A stretch of DNA of 64,000 bases, taken from NCBI GenBank assembly GCA_934402375.1, contig CAKRUB010000001.1:248001-312000 (forward strand), given 5' to 3'. Source of the stretch: an uncultured Acetatifactor sp. (lineage in GTDB: Bacteria; Bacillota; Clostridia; Lachnospirales; Lachnospiraceae). Position 1 is the stretch's first letter, and every line of letters begins with the position of its first letter. The translations under genes and the position numbers were made by a program. Shown here piece after piece: positions 49,989 to 60,786 of this stretch. A model generated the notes under the pieces. The model was given only the letters and a program-made list of their open reading frames with translations. It did not search any database and was not told where the DNA came from.

Positions 49989-51356
49989 TCAGAACGGGAA
50001 ACCGCCCTTCATACCGGGAAAGCCGCCAAATCTTCCCTTGCCGTGCTTTCCACCGCCGCCAAACTGCTTCATCAGCTTCTGACTCTGTTCAAACTGCTTC
50101 ACAAAGCGGTTCACAACCGCGACATCCACACCCGCTCCCCTCGCAATACGGTGCTTTCGCTGGGGATTCAGCAGTTTCGGATTACGCCGCTCCTCCTTTG
50201 TCATCGAGAGCACGATTGCCTCCGACTGCTTCAGCTGTTTTTCGGAAGCGTCAGAATCTATATCAGCTCCTTTGACGCCCATACCGGGAAGCATACCGAG
50301 GATACTCGCCAGACCGCCCATCTTCCGCATCTGTTTCATGCTCTCAAGGTAATCTTCAAAATCGAACTTCCCCTTCTTCATGCGGCCAGCCATCTCACGG
50401 CTCTTGTCCTCATCTATGTCAATATTCTCCTGCGCCTTTTCAATCAGCGTGAGAACATCTCCCATACCGAGAATTCGGTTCGCCATCCTGTCGGGATAAA
50501 ACTGTTCCATGTCGGAAAGCTTCTCGCCCATACTCACATACAGGATCGGCTTCCCTGTGACAGCCTTGATGGAAAGCGCCGCACCACCTCTGGTATCGCC
50601 GTCCATCTTGGAGAGGATGACACCGTCTATTCCTACTTTTTCGTCAAATTCCTTTGCAACATTTACCGCATCCTGTCCGGTCATCGCATCCACAACCAGC
50701 AGAGTCTGATGAACCGCTACGCTGCGCTTGATCTCCTGCAGCTCCGCCATCATGTCCTCATCCACATGAAGACGTCCGGCTGTATCCAGAATGACAACAT
50801 TGTGTCCGTTCTTCTCCGCATAGGCAATCGCCTCTCTGGCAATCTCCACCGGCTTGTGATCCGTTCCCATGGAAAAGACGTCCACTTCCTGCTTCTTCCC
50901 GTTGATCTGTAGCTGTTCAATCGCCGCAGGTCTGTAAATGTCACAGGCGACCAGCAGGGATTTCTTTCCCTTGGTTTTCAGCTTTCCGGCAAGCTTCGCT
51001 GTCGCCGTCGTCTTACCGGCGCCCTGAAGACCCGCCATCATGATTACGGTGATAGCTTTACCGGGCTGCATGGCAATCTCGGTGGTCTCGCTTCCCATCA
51101 GGGCAATCATCTCTTCGTTTACGATCTTGATGACCATCTGCCCCGGATTCAGTCCGTTCATAACGTCCTGACCGACAGCGCGCTCCTCCACCGACTTGAT
51201 GAACTGCTTTACCACCTTGAAGTTGACATCCGCCTCCAGAAGTGCCATCTTTACTTCCTTGAGCGCTGTCTTGACGTCTTCCTCTGTAAGCCTTCCTTTG
51301 CCGCGCAGGTTCTTAAACACTCTCTGAAGTTTATCCGTTAAACTCTCAAATGCCAC
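49989..51356 (-). CDS. ffh: Signal recognition particle protein Ffh
   Basis: A 455-residue SRP GTPase. G1 is GLQGAGKTTATAKLAG, G3 DTAGRL, G4 SKMDGDTRGG. The methionine-rich M domain (MKQMRKMGGLASILGMLPGMG) binds 4.5S RNA and signal sequences, and the tail is glycine-rich. It starts at GTG with AAGGAG at 7 nt, and directly follows ylxM, its likely partner. Confidence 0.97.
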   Translation of the reverse strand: MAFESLTDKLQRVFKNLRGKGRLTEEDVKTALKEVKMALLEADVNFKVVKQFIKSVEERAVGQDVMNGLNPGQMVIKIVNEEMIALMGSETTEIAMQPGKAITVIMMAGLQGAGKTTATAKLAGKLKTKGKKSLLVACDIYRPAAIEQLQINGKKQEVDVFSMGTDHKPVEIAREAIAYAEKNGHNVVILDTAGRLHVDEDMMAELQEIKRSVAVHQTLLVVDAMTGQDAVNVAKEFDEKVGIDGVILSKMDGDTRGGAALSIKAVTGKPILYVSMGEKLSDMEQFYPDRMANRILGMGDVLTLIEKAQENIDIDEDKSREMAGRMKKGKFDFEDYLESMKQMRKMGGLASILGMLPGMGVKGADIDSDASEKQLKQSEAIVLSMTKEERRNPKLLNPQRKHRIARGAGVDVAVVNRFVKQFEQSQKLMKQFGGGGKHGKGRFGGFPGMKGGFPF

Positions 51357-51379
51357 TTCGTGACTCCTTCACCAATCAT

Positions 51380-51730
51380 TTATAATTCCTTCAGCAGCTC
51401 ATTGGAAAGACCACTGATCTGCCGGAGCGTTACACTTACATCCTGTCCACCGCAATCCTGCTGGTCTGCAAGCTGCTGAATCTGTCTGACCGTCTGTTTC
51501 GCCTTCGCAAAGCGCTCGATGAGATGCAGCTTATTCTCATAATCCTGAAGGATTCTGTCGCAGCGCTTGATCAGGTCGTGTACTCCCTGCCTGCTGATTC
51601 CCTGTTCCTCGGCAATCTCACCGAGCGACAGGTCATTGTAAACCGCATCCTCGTAAATCTGTCTCTGATGCTCTGTCAGCAGTTCTCCGTAGAAATCAAA
51701 TAACATTGTCTGCTCATATATCTTATCCAT
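51380..51730 (-). CDS. ylxM: YlxM-type HTH protein (UPF0122)
   Basis: A 116-residue helix-turn-helix protein resembling sigma region 4 (LTEHQRQIYEDAVYNDLSLGEIAEEQGISRQGVHDLIKRC). YlxM stimulates the SRP GTPases in some Firmicutes and is nearly always next to ffh, as here (23 nt gap). AGGAAG precedes the ATG. Confidence 0.93.
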   Translation of the reverse strand: MDKIYEQTMLFDFYGELLTEHQRQIYEDAVYNDLSLGEIAEEQGISRQGVHDLIKRCDRILQDYENKLHLIERFAKAKQTVRQIQQLADQQDCGGQDVSVTLRQISGLSNELLKEL

Positions 51731-51756
51731 AACAGCTTCCTCTGCTAACCTTGTGT

Positions 51757-51785
51757 ATCTTACTACAGATACAAGACGGTGTCAA
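51757..51785 (-). promoter_or_regulatory. Strong promoter of ylxM-ffh
   Basis: A consensus TTGACA (51785-51780), 17 bp and TAAGAT (51762-51757) on the minus strand. The -35 lies in one arm of the inverted repeat at 51777-51804. Confidence 0.78.
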
Positions 51786-51804
51786 GTAAAAATTCTTGAC
51801 ACCG
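51777..51804. other. Inverted repeat between yitT and ylxM
   Basis: CGGTGTCAAG and CTTGACACCG (10 bp, 8-nt AT-rich loop). Its only good T run (TTTTTTT) is on the plus strand, opposite to both neighbouring genes, so as a terminator it would block antisense RNA into yitT; on the minus strand the tail is poor. Confidence 0.6.
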
Positions 51805-51818
51805 CCGTTTTTTTGATT

Positions 51819-52727
51819 TCAGAGCTTTTCACTGTAAATACTCTTGTAGCCTTCCCCGAAAATCTCCGTCGCGCTGGTGACGATCATGAATGCCGCCGGG
51901 TCTTCCTCCCGCACAATCACCTCTGCCTGCGCCGAGATCTGCTTTTTCATAACACACATGATAACACTTTTCTCCTTGCCGCTGTATGCTCCGGTTCCCG
52001 AAATATAGGTCACTCCGATGTCAAGCTCCTCCAGCAGACGCTTCGTTATGGACGCATGGGCGTCGCTGATAATAAAGATCAGCTTTGCCCCATCCCGCCC
52101 GTACAGCACGACATCCAGCAGCACGGAATTGATGAAGACGACAAGTCCGGCATAGAGGGCAACATCCAGATCCTTGAACACAAATGCCGATGACGTCACA
52201 ATGATCGCGTCCGTGATCAGAAAAAGCGAGCCGGTCTTCAGGTGCGGAAAGCGCAGCCGCAGCAGCTTCACAATAATATCCGTGCCGCCGGTGGTAGCTC
52301 CCGCCTTGAATACCAGTCCGATGCCGACCGCCATCAGAGCCCCGCCGACCAGCGCCGCAAGGAGCCTGTCCTCGGTCGCCACCCCGAAGGTTGCCAGCAG
52401 GTTAATGAAAAAAGAAGTCGCCGCCGTGCAGTATAAGGTGGACAGGATAAAGTGCAGACCGAATTTCCACATGCCGAGAATAATAATGGGAACGTTGATG
52501 ATCAAAACCCATGTTCCCGTCTCCAGTCCGCTGAGTCTGTTCAATATGATAGCGATACCTGTAACACCGCCCGGCGCAAGGGAATTCGGGTCAAGGAACA
52601 GACTGACTGCCACCGCATAGATAAAAGATGCCACCGTAATCATCAGATAGTCCAGCACCCTGCGCTTCCATGTCTTCTTTTGTTCAAACCGGATTTCCGT
52701 CTGCTGTTCCTTTGTCATCATTGCCAT
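51819..52727 (-). CDS. YitT-family membrane protein
   Basis: A 302-residue protein with about five membrane helices (DYLMITVASFIYAVAVSLFL, then GTWVLIINVPIIILGMWKFG and others) and a C-terminal soluble DUF2179 domain (VTYISGTGAYSGKEKSVIMCV, DPAAFMIV). The function of this common family is unknown; transport or signalling is suggested. The ATG at 52727 has AAGGAAGG at 10 nt; a TTG at 52736 is an alternative. Confidence 0.88.
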   Translation of the reverse strand: MAMMTKEQQTEIRFEQKKTWKRRVLDYLMITVASFIYAVAVSLFLDPNSLAPGGVTGIAIILNRLSGLETGTWVLIINVPIIILGMWKFGLHFILSTLYCTAATSFFINLLATFGVATEDRLLAALVGGALMAVGIGLVFKAGATTGGTDIIVKLLRLRFPHLKTGSLFLITDAIIVTSSAFVFKDLDVALYAGLVVFINSVLLDVVLYGRDGAKLIFIISDAHASITKRLLEELDIGVTYISGTGAYSGKEKSVIMCVMKKQISAQAEVIVREEDPAAFMIVTSATEIFGEGYKSIYSEKL

Positions 52728-52763
52728 TTTCTCCAAACCTTCCTTTTAATCTGCCTTCATAGA

Positions 52764-52793
52764 AAAATCCGCATACCTTAATATGCGGATTTT
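52764..52793 (-). terminator. Rho-independent terminator of ilvA
   Basis: A perfect 12-bp stem (AAAATCCGCATA and complement) with a 6-nt loop and a TTTTT tail on the minus strand, about 55 nt after the stop. Confidence 0.9.
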
Positions 52794-52847
52794 ATCGGTG
52801 AAATAATTCACTTCTTTTAAAATTTCATAAAAACTTTGCGTCTCTCA

Positions 52848-54071
52848 TCAGATCGCAGTAGGCATCAGCTTCGGCTGATAACCCTCTTTTTCAAGCGCCT
52901 GTATGATCTGGTTCTTATGCTCTGTGCCGAATGCCTCCATGGTAATCTTAAGCTCCACGGCTGCGCTGCGGTTGATGGAGACAAACTGGTTATGCTCCAG
53001 CTTGATCACGTTGCCGTTCACTCCTGCGATCACGCCGGACACCCTGCACAGTTCACCCGGCTTGTCGGGAAGCAGTACGGAAACCGTGAAAATTCTGTCG
53101 CGGAGAATCAGTCCCTGCTGAACCACGGAGGACATTGTGATGACATCCATATTGCCGCCGCTTAAGATGGAAACAACCTTCTTATCCTTCACATCCAGAT
53201 GCTTTAATGCCGCAACGGTCAACAGACCGGAATTCTCCACAACCATCTTGTGATTTTCCACCATATCCAGAAATGCCACTACAAGCTCCCTGTCTTCCAC
53301 CGTGATGATGTCATCCAGATTCTGCTTTATGTAGGGGAACAGCTTGCTGCCGGGCGTCTTTACGGCTGTGCCGTCTGCGATTGTATTGACCGTAGGCAGG
53401 GTCGTCACCTTGTCAGCCTCGAGCGATGCCTGCATACAGTTTGCACCCGCCGGCTCCACGCCGATCACCTTAATCTTCGGATTTAACAGCTTTGCGAGCG
53501 TTGAGACACCGGTTGCCAGTCCGCCGCCTCCGATCGGCACAAGAATATAGTCCACCAGCGGCAGCTCCTTTACAATCTCCATTGCAATCGTTCCCTGTCC
53601 GGTCGCCACAGCGAGATCATCAAAGGGATGGATAAAGGTGTAGCCGTGCTCTTCTGCCAGCTCGTACGCCTTCGCGCATGCCTCATCATAGACATCTCCG
53701 TACAGCACAACCTCCGCGCCGTAGCTCTTGGTGCGGTTGACCTTGATCAGTGGTGTCGTCGTCGGCATCACAATCGTCGCCTTGCTTCCGAAGCACTTAG
53801 CCGCATAGGCAACGCCCTGGGCATGATTTCCCGCCGATGCGGTTATCAGTCCCTTCGCCCGTTCCTCGTCATTCAGCGTGCTCATCTTATAGTAAGCGCC
53901 CCTCACCTTGTACGCACCCGTAAACTGTAGATTCTCAGGCTTCAGATAGACCTTGTTGCCTGTCTGAGCACTCAGAAAATCACTGTAAATCAGTTTCGTC
54001 TCCAGTGTCACCTTCTTGACAATCTCCGCTGCTTCCTCAAATTTCTCCAACGTCAGCATTTGTTCTTCCAT
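52848..54071 (-). CDS. ilvA: Threonine ammonia-lyase (threonine dehydratase)
   Basis: A 407-residue PLP enzyme converting threonine to 2-oxobutanoate, the first step towards isoleucine. The PLP lysine lies in FTGAYKVRGAYY, the phosphate loop is PIGGGGLATG, and ASAGNHAQGVA is conserved. A C-terminal ACT domain (VSVLLPDKPGELCRVSGVI) of about 80 residues is of the short-form type with one ACT domain, as in catabolic/TdcB-like forms. The ATG at 54071 has AAAGGTG at 9 nt; a GTG at 54083 is weaker. Confidence 0.94.
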   Translation of the reverse strand: MEEQMLTLEKFEEAAEIVKKVTLETKLIYSDFLSAQTGNKVYLKPENLQFTGAYKVRGAYYKMSTLNDEERAKGLITASAGNHAQGVAYAAKCFGSKATIVMPTTTPLIKVNRTKSYGAEVVLYGDVYDEACAKAYELAEEHGYTFIHPFDDLAVATGQGTIAMEIVKELPLVDYILVPIGGGGLATGVSTLAKLLNPKIKVIGVEPAGANCMQASLEADKVTTLPTVNTIADGTAVKTPGSKLFPYIKQNLDDIITVEDRELVVAFLDMVENHKMVVENSGLLTVAALKHLDVKDKKVVSILSGGNMDVITMSSVVQQGLILRDRIFTVSVLLPDKPGELCRVSGVIAGVNGNVIKLEHNQFVSINRSAAVELKITMEAFGTEHKNQIIQALEKEGYQPKLMPTAI

Positions 54072-54092
54072 ACCGTTACTCACCTTTCCTGT

Positions 54093-55049
54093 TTATTCTT
54101 CGCTGTCGTCAGTCTCCTCGTTCCTGACATCAAACAGTGCATTCACAAACTCATCTGAATCAAATTTCTGTAAATCTTCAATCGTCTCACCGACGCCGAT
54201 ATATTTCACGGGCACCTGCAGCTCGGACTGTATCGCCACCGCGATCCCGCCCTTCGCCGTACCGTCCATCTTCGTCAGGATGATTCCCGTCAGGTTTGCC
54301 ACCTCACCGAACTCTCTCGCCTGTACCAGTGCGTTCTGTCCGGTCGTTCCATCGAGAACAATCAGGTTCTCCCTGTATGCATCCGGGAACTCGCGGTCGA
54401 TGATACGGTTCATCTTCCGCAGCTCCTCCATAAGATTCTTCTTGTTATGCAGTCTCCCCGCCGTATCGATCAGCAGGACGTCAACGCCTCTCGCCTTCGC
54501 CGCCGTGACGGCATCATATACGACGCTCGCCGGATCTGCACCCTCGTTTCCGCCGACCATGGGAACCTCCGCACGTCTCGCCCACTCCGCCAGCTGGTCT
54601 CCCGCAGCCGCACGGAATGTGTCAGCCGCTGCAATCAGCACCTTTCTTCCGTCGTCCTTCAGCTTACCTGCCAGCTTGCCGACGGAGGTCGTCTTGCCGA
54701 CGCCGTTTACACCGATGACCATGATCACGGAACGCTCCTTCTCAAAGTCATAGGCATTCTCACCGACCCGCATCTGCTCCTTGATGCTGTCAATCAGAAG
54801 CTGCTTGCATTCCGCCGGCTCCTTGATATGCTTCTCCCTGATCTGCTCCTTCAGGCGTTCTATAATGTCATTCGTCGCATTCACGCCGATGTCGCCCATG
54901 ATCAGTATTTCTTCCAGTTCCTCGTAGAAATCGTCGTCAATGGAGGAAAAACCGCTGAAAACCCTGTCAATACCGCGCACGATATTATTTCTTGTCTTTG
55001 TCAGCCCTTCCTTCAGCCGCGCAAAAAAACCTTTCTTTTCTTCGCTCAT
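54093..55049 (-). CDS. ftsY: Signal recognition particle receptor FtsY
   Basis: A 318-residue membrane-associated GTPase that docks SRP. N-terminal basic helix (FFARLKEGLTKTRNNIVRGID), G1 GVNGVGKTTSVGKLAG, G3 DTAGRLHNKKNLM, G4 TKMDGTAKGG. The acidic A domain is short, as in Gram-positives. AAGGA with a 7-nt spacer; the gene lies 16 nt after smc. Confidence 0.96.
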   Translation of the reverse strand: MSEEKKGFFARLKEGLTKTRNNIVRGIDRVFSGFSSIDDDFYEELEEILIMGDIGVNATNDIIERLKEQIREKHIKEPAECKQLLIDSIKEQMRVGENAYDFEKERSVIMVIGVNGVGKTTSVGKLAGKLKDDGRKVLIAAADTFRAAAGDQLAEWARRAEVPMVGGNEGADPASVVYDAVTAAKARGVDVLLIDTAGRLHNKKNLMEELRKMNRIIDREFPDAYRENLIVLDGTTGQNALVQAREFGEVANLTGIILTKMDGTAKGGIAVAIQSELQVPVKYIGVGETIEDLQKFDSDEFVNALFDVRNEETDDSEE

Positions 55050-55065
55050 GCAACCATCCTTCCTT

Positions 55066-58000
55066 TTAGTCCGTCAGCTCCTTGTCGATCAGGTTGACGC
55101 TGACGAGCGTTGACACACCCTTTTCCTGCATTGTGATACCATAGAGACGGTCAACCTGCTCCATGGTTCCCCTTCTGTGCGTAATGACAATAAACTGCGT
55201 ATTCTTTGTCAGCTTATGTAAATACTTTGCAAAGCGCCCCACGTTGGAATCGTCCAGCGCCGCCTCAATCTCATCCAGCAGGCAGAACGGTGAAGGCTTC
55301 AGGTTCTGGATGGCGAACAGCAGCGAAATCGCCGTCAGCGCCTTCTCTCCACCGGACAGCTGCATCATATTCTGCAACTTCTTTCCCGGCGGCTGGGCAA
55401 TAATCCGGATTCCAGCCTCCAGAATGTCCTCATCCTCCATCAGCTCCAGCGTACCCTTTCCGCCGCCGAACAGCTCCCGGAACACCTTATCGAACTCCTT
55501 ATTGATCTCGGCAAATTTCTCGGTAAACTGCCTCCTCATGGCGCTGTCAAGCTCCTCAATGATACCCTCCAGCGTCTTCTCCGCCTCGACAAGGTCATCG
55601 TGCTGGGTCTTCATGAAGGTAAAGCGCTCCATCAGGTTCTTATAGTCCTCAATGGCGTTGACATTGACGTCGCCGAGCTTTCTGATCTGATCCTTCAGCG
55701 CGAAAATCTCCTTCTTCATGGAAGGAAGGTCTGTCATGCTCTCGTCCCTTGCCGCCGCTGCGTCTGTCAGCGTGATCTCGTATTCGTCCCACATGTAATT
55801 GATCTGCGCTTCCAGACTTTCACCCAGCTTTTCCTTCTGGGTATTCAGCCGGAAAACTTCCTTGTCCAGCGCAGCCTTCTTCTCCGCCATCTCCTCGCGG
55901 CTCTGGAAGAAGTTCTTCTGCTTCGCATTCAGCTCCTCACGCCGCGCAACACTCTCCTTCAGCCTGCTCTCGGATTCGTTCTGCGCATCGTAGGACGCCT
56001 CGATCGTTTTCTCGATCTCAGCGATATTCTGCTTTTTATGCTCCACCTCTGCACTGTTCTTTTCCAGCGCTTCAAGGATTTCGTCAAGCTCTGCCTGCGA
56101 GCGGCTGAGCTCCTCGTCGATACGATCCACATTGGTCTGTTTGAAGCCCTGCGTCTGTCGCATCTTCTCGACCCGCATCTCCCAGTCGGACACACGGGCG
56201 GCAGCCTCCGTCTCCAGTCTTCTTTCCTCCTCAAGCTCCTTCTGGAAGCCTGCAATCTGCTCCTGTGTACTCTTCTCGAGTTCTTCGCTTCCCGCCAGTT
56301 CCTGCTGGATGGATTCTTTATCATTGCGGATCTCGTGAATCTTACTCTCGATCTCCTTTTCCTCCAGCTTTAAGGATGCCTCCGCCTCAACCTCCTCGTC
56401 CATACGCTCACGCGCCTGCTCAATGTTGAGACGCACTGTATTCTGTTCGATCGACTGTCTCTGGATCTCTGTTTTCAGCGCTTCCAGATCCATCCGCATA
56501 CGGTTTCGCTTCGTCTTTGTGTCGTCAATGTCCCTGTTCCCCTGGTCGATTGCCGCGAGCAGCTTTTTCACTCTCTTTTCAAGCTCTTCAATCTCCCGGC
56601 GTCTTCCGAGAAGGTTGCTGTTATTCTTAAACGCACCGCCGCTGATCGCACCGCCGGGAACCAGAAGCTCTCCCTCCAGTGTTACCATACGGATGCCGTA
56701 ATCGAATTTCCTCGCAATCCTGACCGCATTGTCCACATTATCAACGACAACAATACGTCCGAGCATTGCCTTCGCCACGTTCCGATATCTCTCCTCAATG
56801 CGCACAAGCTCGTCCGCCATGCCAATGACGCCCTTTTCGGACAGTGCCTCGGGGTTCTTAAACTCCTGCGGCTTGTTGATACTTGTGAGAGGAAGGAAGG
56901 TCGCACGCCCCAGCCTGTTCTCCTTCAGGAAGCGGATCATCTTCTTCGCCGTCTCCTCGTCGTCCGTGACAATATTCTGGATATTGCCGCCGAGCGCCGT
57001 CTCTATCGCTGTCTCATACTTCTTCTCCACCTTGATGATGTCGGCAACCACGCCGATGATACCCGGATTCTTTTCCTTCTGCTCCATGACCTTCTTGACG
57101 CTTCCGCCATAGCCTTCATAGCGCTCGGTCAGGTTGGACAATGCCTCCAGCTTGGATTTCTCCATATGATAAGCGCTCTGCGTCTCCCTGAGCTTTGCAT
57201 CCTTCTGTGAGAGAAATTCCCTGACATTTCCCAGCTCAAGCTCCGTCGCAGCCACCTGCTCGTTCATTTTCCTTAATTCTTCCGTCACCTCGGCAAAGTG
57301 CTCTTCCAGCTTCTTAAGGTTCTCCTCCCTCTCCGCCTCATCCGACTTTGCTCTCAGCAGGCGGGAGTTCAGCTCCGCCCTGCGAATGTTCACCTGCTCC
57401 ATCATCGTATCAAAGCGTCCCATCTTGGACTTGATTGTCGCCCTCTGGTTCAGCTCTCCGATGATGGTATTCTTTCCTGCCTCTATCGCATTGTTCAGTT
57501 CCTCGATCTTCGCCTGAATTTCATTCAGCTTCGCCCTCTCAGCCTCCGCGGTGGCAACGATCTCCTGAACCTGAATGTCCGTTTCGCTCTTTTCCGTAAG
57601 GATCGTTTCCTTATCCTTCTTCTTCGCCGAGATTTCCTCCTCCAGCGCGTTCCGCCGGTTGGTGAGATGTGCCTCGCTGCCCTTTGCGGAGTTGATCTGC
57701 TCCTTCAGGACATTCATCTCGCCTTCCAGCTTTCCACGCATCAGTCCAGTGTCCGTCACTGTGCTTCTCGCCTGCTCTATCGCTTCCTCAAGGCTCTCGA
57801 TCTCAGCCTGTATCTGCTCGTACTCTTCCTTGATGCCCTCGTATTTTCCGTTGGTGTCCTCAAGCTCCGCATTGGCAAGATTATACTTCTCCTCCACCTG
57901 CTCCAGCTGCTCACGCAGACGTTTATTCTCCAACAGGAAGACGTTGATATCCAGCGTCTTCAGTTCTTCCTTCTTGCGCAGATAAACCTTTGCCACCTCG

Positions 58001-58626
58001 GACTGACGCTCAAGCGGTCCGACCTGTTTCTCCAACTCAGACAGAATGTCATTTACACGGATCAGATTCTGCTTTTCGTTCTCGAGCTTTGTCTGGGCAG
58101 CTGCCTTTCTGCGCTTGAATTTCACAATGCCCGCCGCCTCGTCAAAGAGTTCACGCCTCTCCTCGGGCTTTCCGCTCAGTATCTTATCAATCTGTCCCTG
58201 TCCGATGATGGAATAGCCTTCCTTGCCGATACCTGTATCGTAAAACAGTTCATTGACATCCTTTAACCGGCACGGGCTGCCGTTGATCAGATATTCACTT
58301 TCTCCGGAACGGTAGATACGTCTTGCCACGGTGACCTCATCAAAGTCAATGGCAAGCTGATGATCCGCATTGTCAAGCGTTATGGCTACATAAGCATAAC
58401 TCAGCGGTTTTCTGTTCTCTGTCCCCGAGAAAATGACATCCTGCATACTGGCACCGCGCAGCTGCTTGACACGCTGTTCTCCGAGCACCCAGCGGACAGC
58501 ATCCGCCACATTGCTCTTTCCGCTGCCGTTCGGCCCGACAATACCTGTGATGCCGTTGTGGAACTGAAACATTATTTTATTTGCAAAAGACTTAAAACCC
58601 TGTACCTCAATACTTTTTAAATACAT
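55066..58626 (-). CDS. smc: Chromosome segregation ATPase SMC
   Basis: A 1186-residue condensin subunit. N-terminal Walker A ([14 protein letters not shown]), two long coiled coils (about residues 165-500 and 670-1020), a hinge near 510-660 ([29 protein letters not shown]), and C-terminal signature [16 protein letters not shown] with Walker [15 protein letters not shown]. It compacts and segregates chromosomes with ScpAB (not here). It overlaps the 3' end of rnc by 20 nt. Confidence 0.97.
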   Translation of the reverse strand: MYLKSIEVQGFKSFANKIMFQFHNGITGIVGPNGSGKSNVADAVRWVLGEQRVKQLRGASMQDVIFSGTENRKPLSYAYVAITLDNADHQLAIDFDEVTVARRIYRSGESEYLINGSPCRLKDVNELFYDTGIGKEGYSIIGQGQIDKILSGKPEERRELFDEAAGIVKFKRRKAAAQTKLENEKQNLIRVNDILSELEKQVGPLERQSEVAKVYLRKKEELKTLDINVFLLENKRLREQLEQVEEKYNLANAELEDTNGKYEGIKEEYEQIQAEIESLEEAIEQARSTVTDTGLMRGKLEGEMNVLKEQINSAKGSEAHLTNRRNALEEEISAKKKDKETILTEKSETDIQVQEIVATAEAERAKLNEIQAKIEELNNAIEAGKNTIIGELNQRATIKSKMGRFDTMMEQVNIRRAELNSRLLRAKSDEAEREENLKKLEEHFAEVTEELRKMNEQVAATELELGNVREFLSQKDAKLRETQSAYHMEKSKLEALSNLTERYEGYGGSVKKVMEQKEKNPGIIGVVADIIKVEKKYETAIETALGGNIQNIVTDDEETAKKMIRFLKENRLGRATFLPLTSINKPQEFKNPEALSEKGVIGMADELVRIEERYRNVAKAMLGRIVVVDNVDNAVRIARKFDYGIRMVTLEGELLVPGGAISGGAFKNNSNLLGRRREIEELEKRVKKLLAAIDQGNRDIDDTKTKRNRMRMDLEALKTEIQRQSIEQNTVRLNIEQARERMDEEVEAEASLKLEEKEIESKIHEIRNDKESIQQELAGSEELEKSTQEQIAGFQKELEEERRLETEAAARVSDWEMRVEKMRQTQGFKQTNVDRIDEELSRSQAELDEILEALEKNSAEVEHKKQNIAEIEKTIEASYDAQNESESRLKESVARREELNAKQKNFFQSREEMAEKKAALDKEVFRLNTQKEKLGESLEAQINYMWDEYEITLTDAAAARDESMTDLPSMKKEIFALKDQIRKLGDVNVNAIEDYKNLMERFTFMKTQHDDLVEAEKTLEGIIEELDSAMRRQFTEKFAEINKEFDKVFRELFGGGKGTLELMEDEDILEAGIRIIAQPPGKKLQNMMQLSGGEKALTAISLLFAIQNLKPSPFCLLDEIEAALDDSNVGRFAKYLHKLTKNTQFIVITHRRGTMEQVDRLYGITMQEKGVSTLVSVNLIDKELTD

Positions 58627-59317
58627 ATCCTCTATCCCTCAAAAGAAGCAGTGCCTTATAGGCTGCCTGTTGCTCCGCCGCCTTCTTCGTCCTTCCTGCG
58701 CCCTCTCCCAGAACCTCGTTCTCCATGCGGACAGCAACCTTGAACAGCTTGTTGTGCTCCGGACCACTCTCCTCGAGAAGCTCATATTGAAAATCTTTCT
58801 TCAGTTTTCCCTGAATCAACTCCTGCAGATTACTTTTGCTGTCATAAAAGAGCTGCTTATCCTCGAGATCGGAAAGAATGAATCTGTGAATAAATGCCTT
58901 TGCCGGTTCCATGCCACCGTCCAGAAAGATTGCGCCCGTCACTGCCTCCATGACATCCGATGTGATGCTGTCGCGTCCGCGTCCGCCGGTGTTTTCCTCG
59001 CCCTTGCCGAGAAGGATGAAATTGCCCAGCTCAATGTCCCTTGCACAGAAGGCAAGCGAAGGCTCGCATACCATGGATGCGCGCATCTTTGTCAGTTCAC
59101 CCTCCGGCACCTCAGGGTGTTCATGAAACAAAAATTCACTGGAGACAAGCTCCAGTACCGCATCTCCCAGAAATTCAAGTCTCTCGTAATCGCCGTTTTT
59201 GTTAATCCGCTGCTCATTCACATAAGAGCTGTGCGTCAGTGCACGTTTCAGCAGGGCAATATCTTTAAAATGATAGCCTATCCGCTTCTGCAGATTTTCC
59301 ATTGTGTATTCTTCCAT
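58607..59317 (-). CDS. rnc: Ribonuclease III
   Basis: A 236-residue double-strand RNA endonuclease. The catalytic signature is NGDYERLEFLGDAVLELVSSE, with DVMEAVTGAIFLDGG further on, then a C-terminal dsRNA-binding domain (NLQELIQGKLKKDFQYELL, GEGAGRTKKAAEQQAAYKALL). It processes rRNA precursors. The second of two adjacent ATGs (59317) has GGGAG with a 5-nt spacer and is preferred. Confidence 0.95.
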   Translation of the reverse strand: MEEYTMENLQKRIGYHFKDIALLKRALTHSSYVNEQRINKNGDYERLEFLGDAVLELVSSEFLFHEHPEVPEGELTKMRASMVCEPSLAFCARDIELGNFILLGKGEENTGGRGRDSITSDVMEAVTGAIFLDGGMEPAKAFIHRFILSDLEDKQLFYDSKSNLQELIQGKLKKDFQYELLEESGPEHNKLFKVAVRMENEVLGEGAGRTKKAAEQQAAYKALLLLRDRGYVFKKY

Positions 59318-59360
59318 CATTTCTCCCGTTCCGAGGCGTATTTCCTATTCCTCTTTTCAA

Positions 59361-59393
59361 AACAAAGAGCAGTACGCTCAGCGGACTGCTCTT
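59361..59393 (-). terminator. Rho-independent terminator of acpP
   Basis: AAGAGCAGT / ACTGCTCTT (9 bp) with an 11-nt loop, followed by TGTTTTG on the minus strand, about 20 nt after acpP. Confidence 0.8.
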
Positions 59394-59411
59394 ACTTCCA
59401 TGAGCTTATAT

Positions 59412-59642
59412 TCAGTTCAACGCGCCTTTTATGAGTTCTACAGCCTCTTCAACCGTTGTAATCTTTTCCGCCTTTTCAGCAGGGATCTCAATGTCGAACA
59501 CCTCTTCAATTCCCATGATGATCTGGAACACATCCAGAGAATCAGCACCCAGATCATCCTGGAATGTCGTCTCCATCGTAATCTCGTTCGGATCTACGTT
59601 CAGCACTTCCGCAATTACCTTTTTCAACTTTTCAAATTCCAT
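59412..59642 (-). CDS. acpP: Acyl carrier protein
   Basis: A 76-residue acidic protein carrying fatty acyl chains. The phosphopantetheine serine is in [11 protein letters not shown]. Length and charge are typical. AAGGAAACGAT precedes the ATG, and it follows plsX by 17 nt, a conserved pairing. Confidence 0.96.
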   Translation of the reverse strand: MEFEKLKKVIAEVLNVDPNEITMETTFQDDLGADSLDVFQIIMGIEEVFDIEIPAEKAEKITTVEEAVELIKGALN

Positions 59643-59659
59643 ATCGTTTCCTTCTTTCC

Positions 59660-60670
59660 TTAATCTTCCAGAACAATCTGTTCCTTTATTTTTTCATTTA
59701 TATTCTGCTCCTTGAATGCAATGCATTGAAGAATAGAATGTCTGATTTCAATTGCCTTACTGCTGCCGTGCGTCTTTACCACAAGACCATTGAGCCCCAG
59801 AAGCGGTGCTCCTCCGTATTCCTCCGTACTGAAGCCCTTGAGCGTCTCCTTCAGTGCGGGCTTCACGAGCAAGGCACCGATCTTGCTGCGCAGACTGCTC
59901 ATCATACCTTCTTTGATCTTGCTGACAAGAACGCCGCTGACGCCCTCCAGCATCTTCAGCACAATATTCCCAGCAAATGCCTCACACACAAGCACATCCG
60001 CAACTCCGGCAGGAATGTCCCTCGCTTCCACATTTCCGATAAAATTAATCTCAGGACAATTCTGCAGCAAAGGATAGGTCTCCTTTGTCAGGGCATTGCC
60101 CTTCTCCTCCTCAACACCGATGTTGACCAGACCAACCTTCGGGTTCTTCACCCCGAGAACACTTTCCATATAAATGCTGCCCATCTTCGCAAACTGTAGC
60201 AGCTGGGAAGGTCTCGCATCGACATTGGCGCCACAGTCCAGCAACAGGCTGACACCGTTGGCATTCGGAATGATCGGGGCAAGCGGCGGTCTCTCCACGC
60301 CCTTGATCCGTCCGACAATAACCTGTCCGCCGACAAGGACTGCTCCGGTGCTTCCTGCTGAGACGAAGGCATCGCACTGCCCGTCCTTCACCATATACAT
60401 CGCTTTTACGATGGAAGAATCTTTTTTCCGTCTGATCGCCATAACAGGAGGTTCGCCGGTCTCAATGACCTCCTCTGCGTGTACGATTTCCAATTGCTCC
60501 GCATTATATGTGTATTTTTTTAATTCCTCACTGATCACAGGCTCACGCCCAACCAGAAATACTTTAACCCTCTTGTCCTCATTGATGGCCTCGACCGCTC
60601 CCTTGACAATCTCAACGGGGGCATTGTCTCCACCCATAGCATCCACTGCTACATTCACCATTTCAGCCAT
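59660..60670 (-). CDS. plsX: Phosphate acyltransferase PlsX
   Basis: A 336-residue enzyme making acyl-phosphate from acyl-ACP, used by PlsY. Motifs: [19 protein letters not shown] at the N terminus, [24 protein letters not shown] and [13 protein letters not shown]. The ATG at 60670 has AAGGGA with an 8-nt spacer. It has its own promoter and leads plsX-acpP. Confidence 0.96.
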   Translation of the reverse strand: MAEMVNVAVDAMGGDNAPVEIVKGAVEAINEDKRVKVFLVGREPVISEELKKYTYNAEQLEIVHAEEVIETGEPPVMAIRRKKDSSIVKAMYMVKDGQCDAFVSAGSTGAVLVGGQVIVGRIKGVERPPLAPIIPNANGVSLLLDCGANVDARPSQLLQFAKMGSIYMESVLGVKNPKVGLVNIGVEEEKGNALTKETYPLLQNCPEINFIGNVEARDIPAGVADVLVCEAFAGNIVLKMLEGVSGVLVSKIKEGMMSSLRSKIGALLVKPALKETLKGFSTEEYGGAPLLGLNGLVVKTHGSSKAIEIRHSILQCIAFKEQNINEKIKEQIVLED

Positions 60671-60735
60671 TCAGTCTATCCCTTCGCATTCCACTTTTGC
60701 ATGAAAACATTTTCTATTGTCTCATACACTTTTTA

Positions 60736-60764
60736 ACTATACTAAACACTTTTATAAAAATCAA
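60736..60764 (-). promoter_or_regulatory. Sigma-A promoter of plsX-acpP
   Basis: TTGATT (60764-60759), 17 bp and TATAGT (60741-60736) on the minus strand, leaving a leader of about 60 nt. I see no clear FapR-type operator. Confidence 0.65.
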
Positions 60765-60786
60765 GACAAAAATAAATCCGGGCAGC

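Noticed and set aside
51777..51804. Terminator for yitT
   Set aside because: The stem is good but the T run is on the plus strand only, so it is listed as an inverted repeat rather than a yitT terminator.
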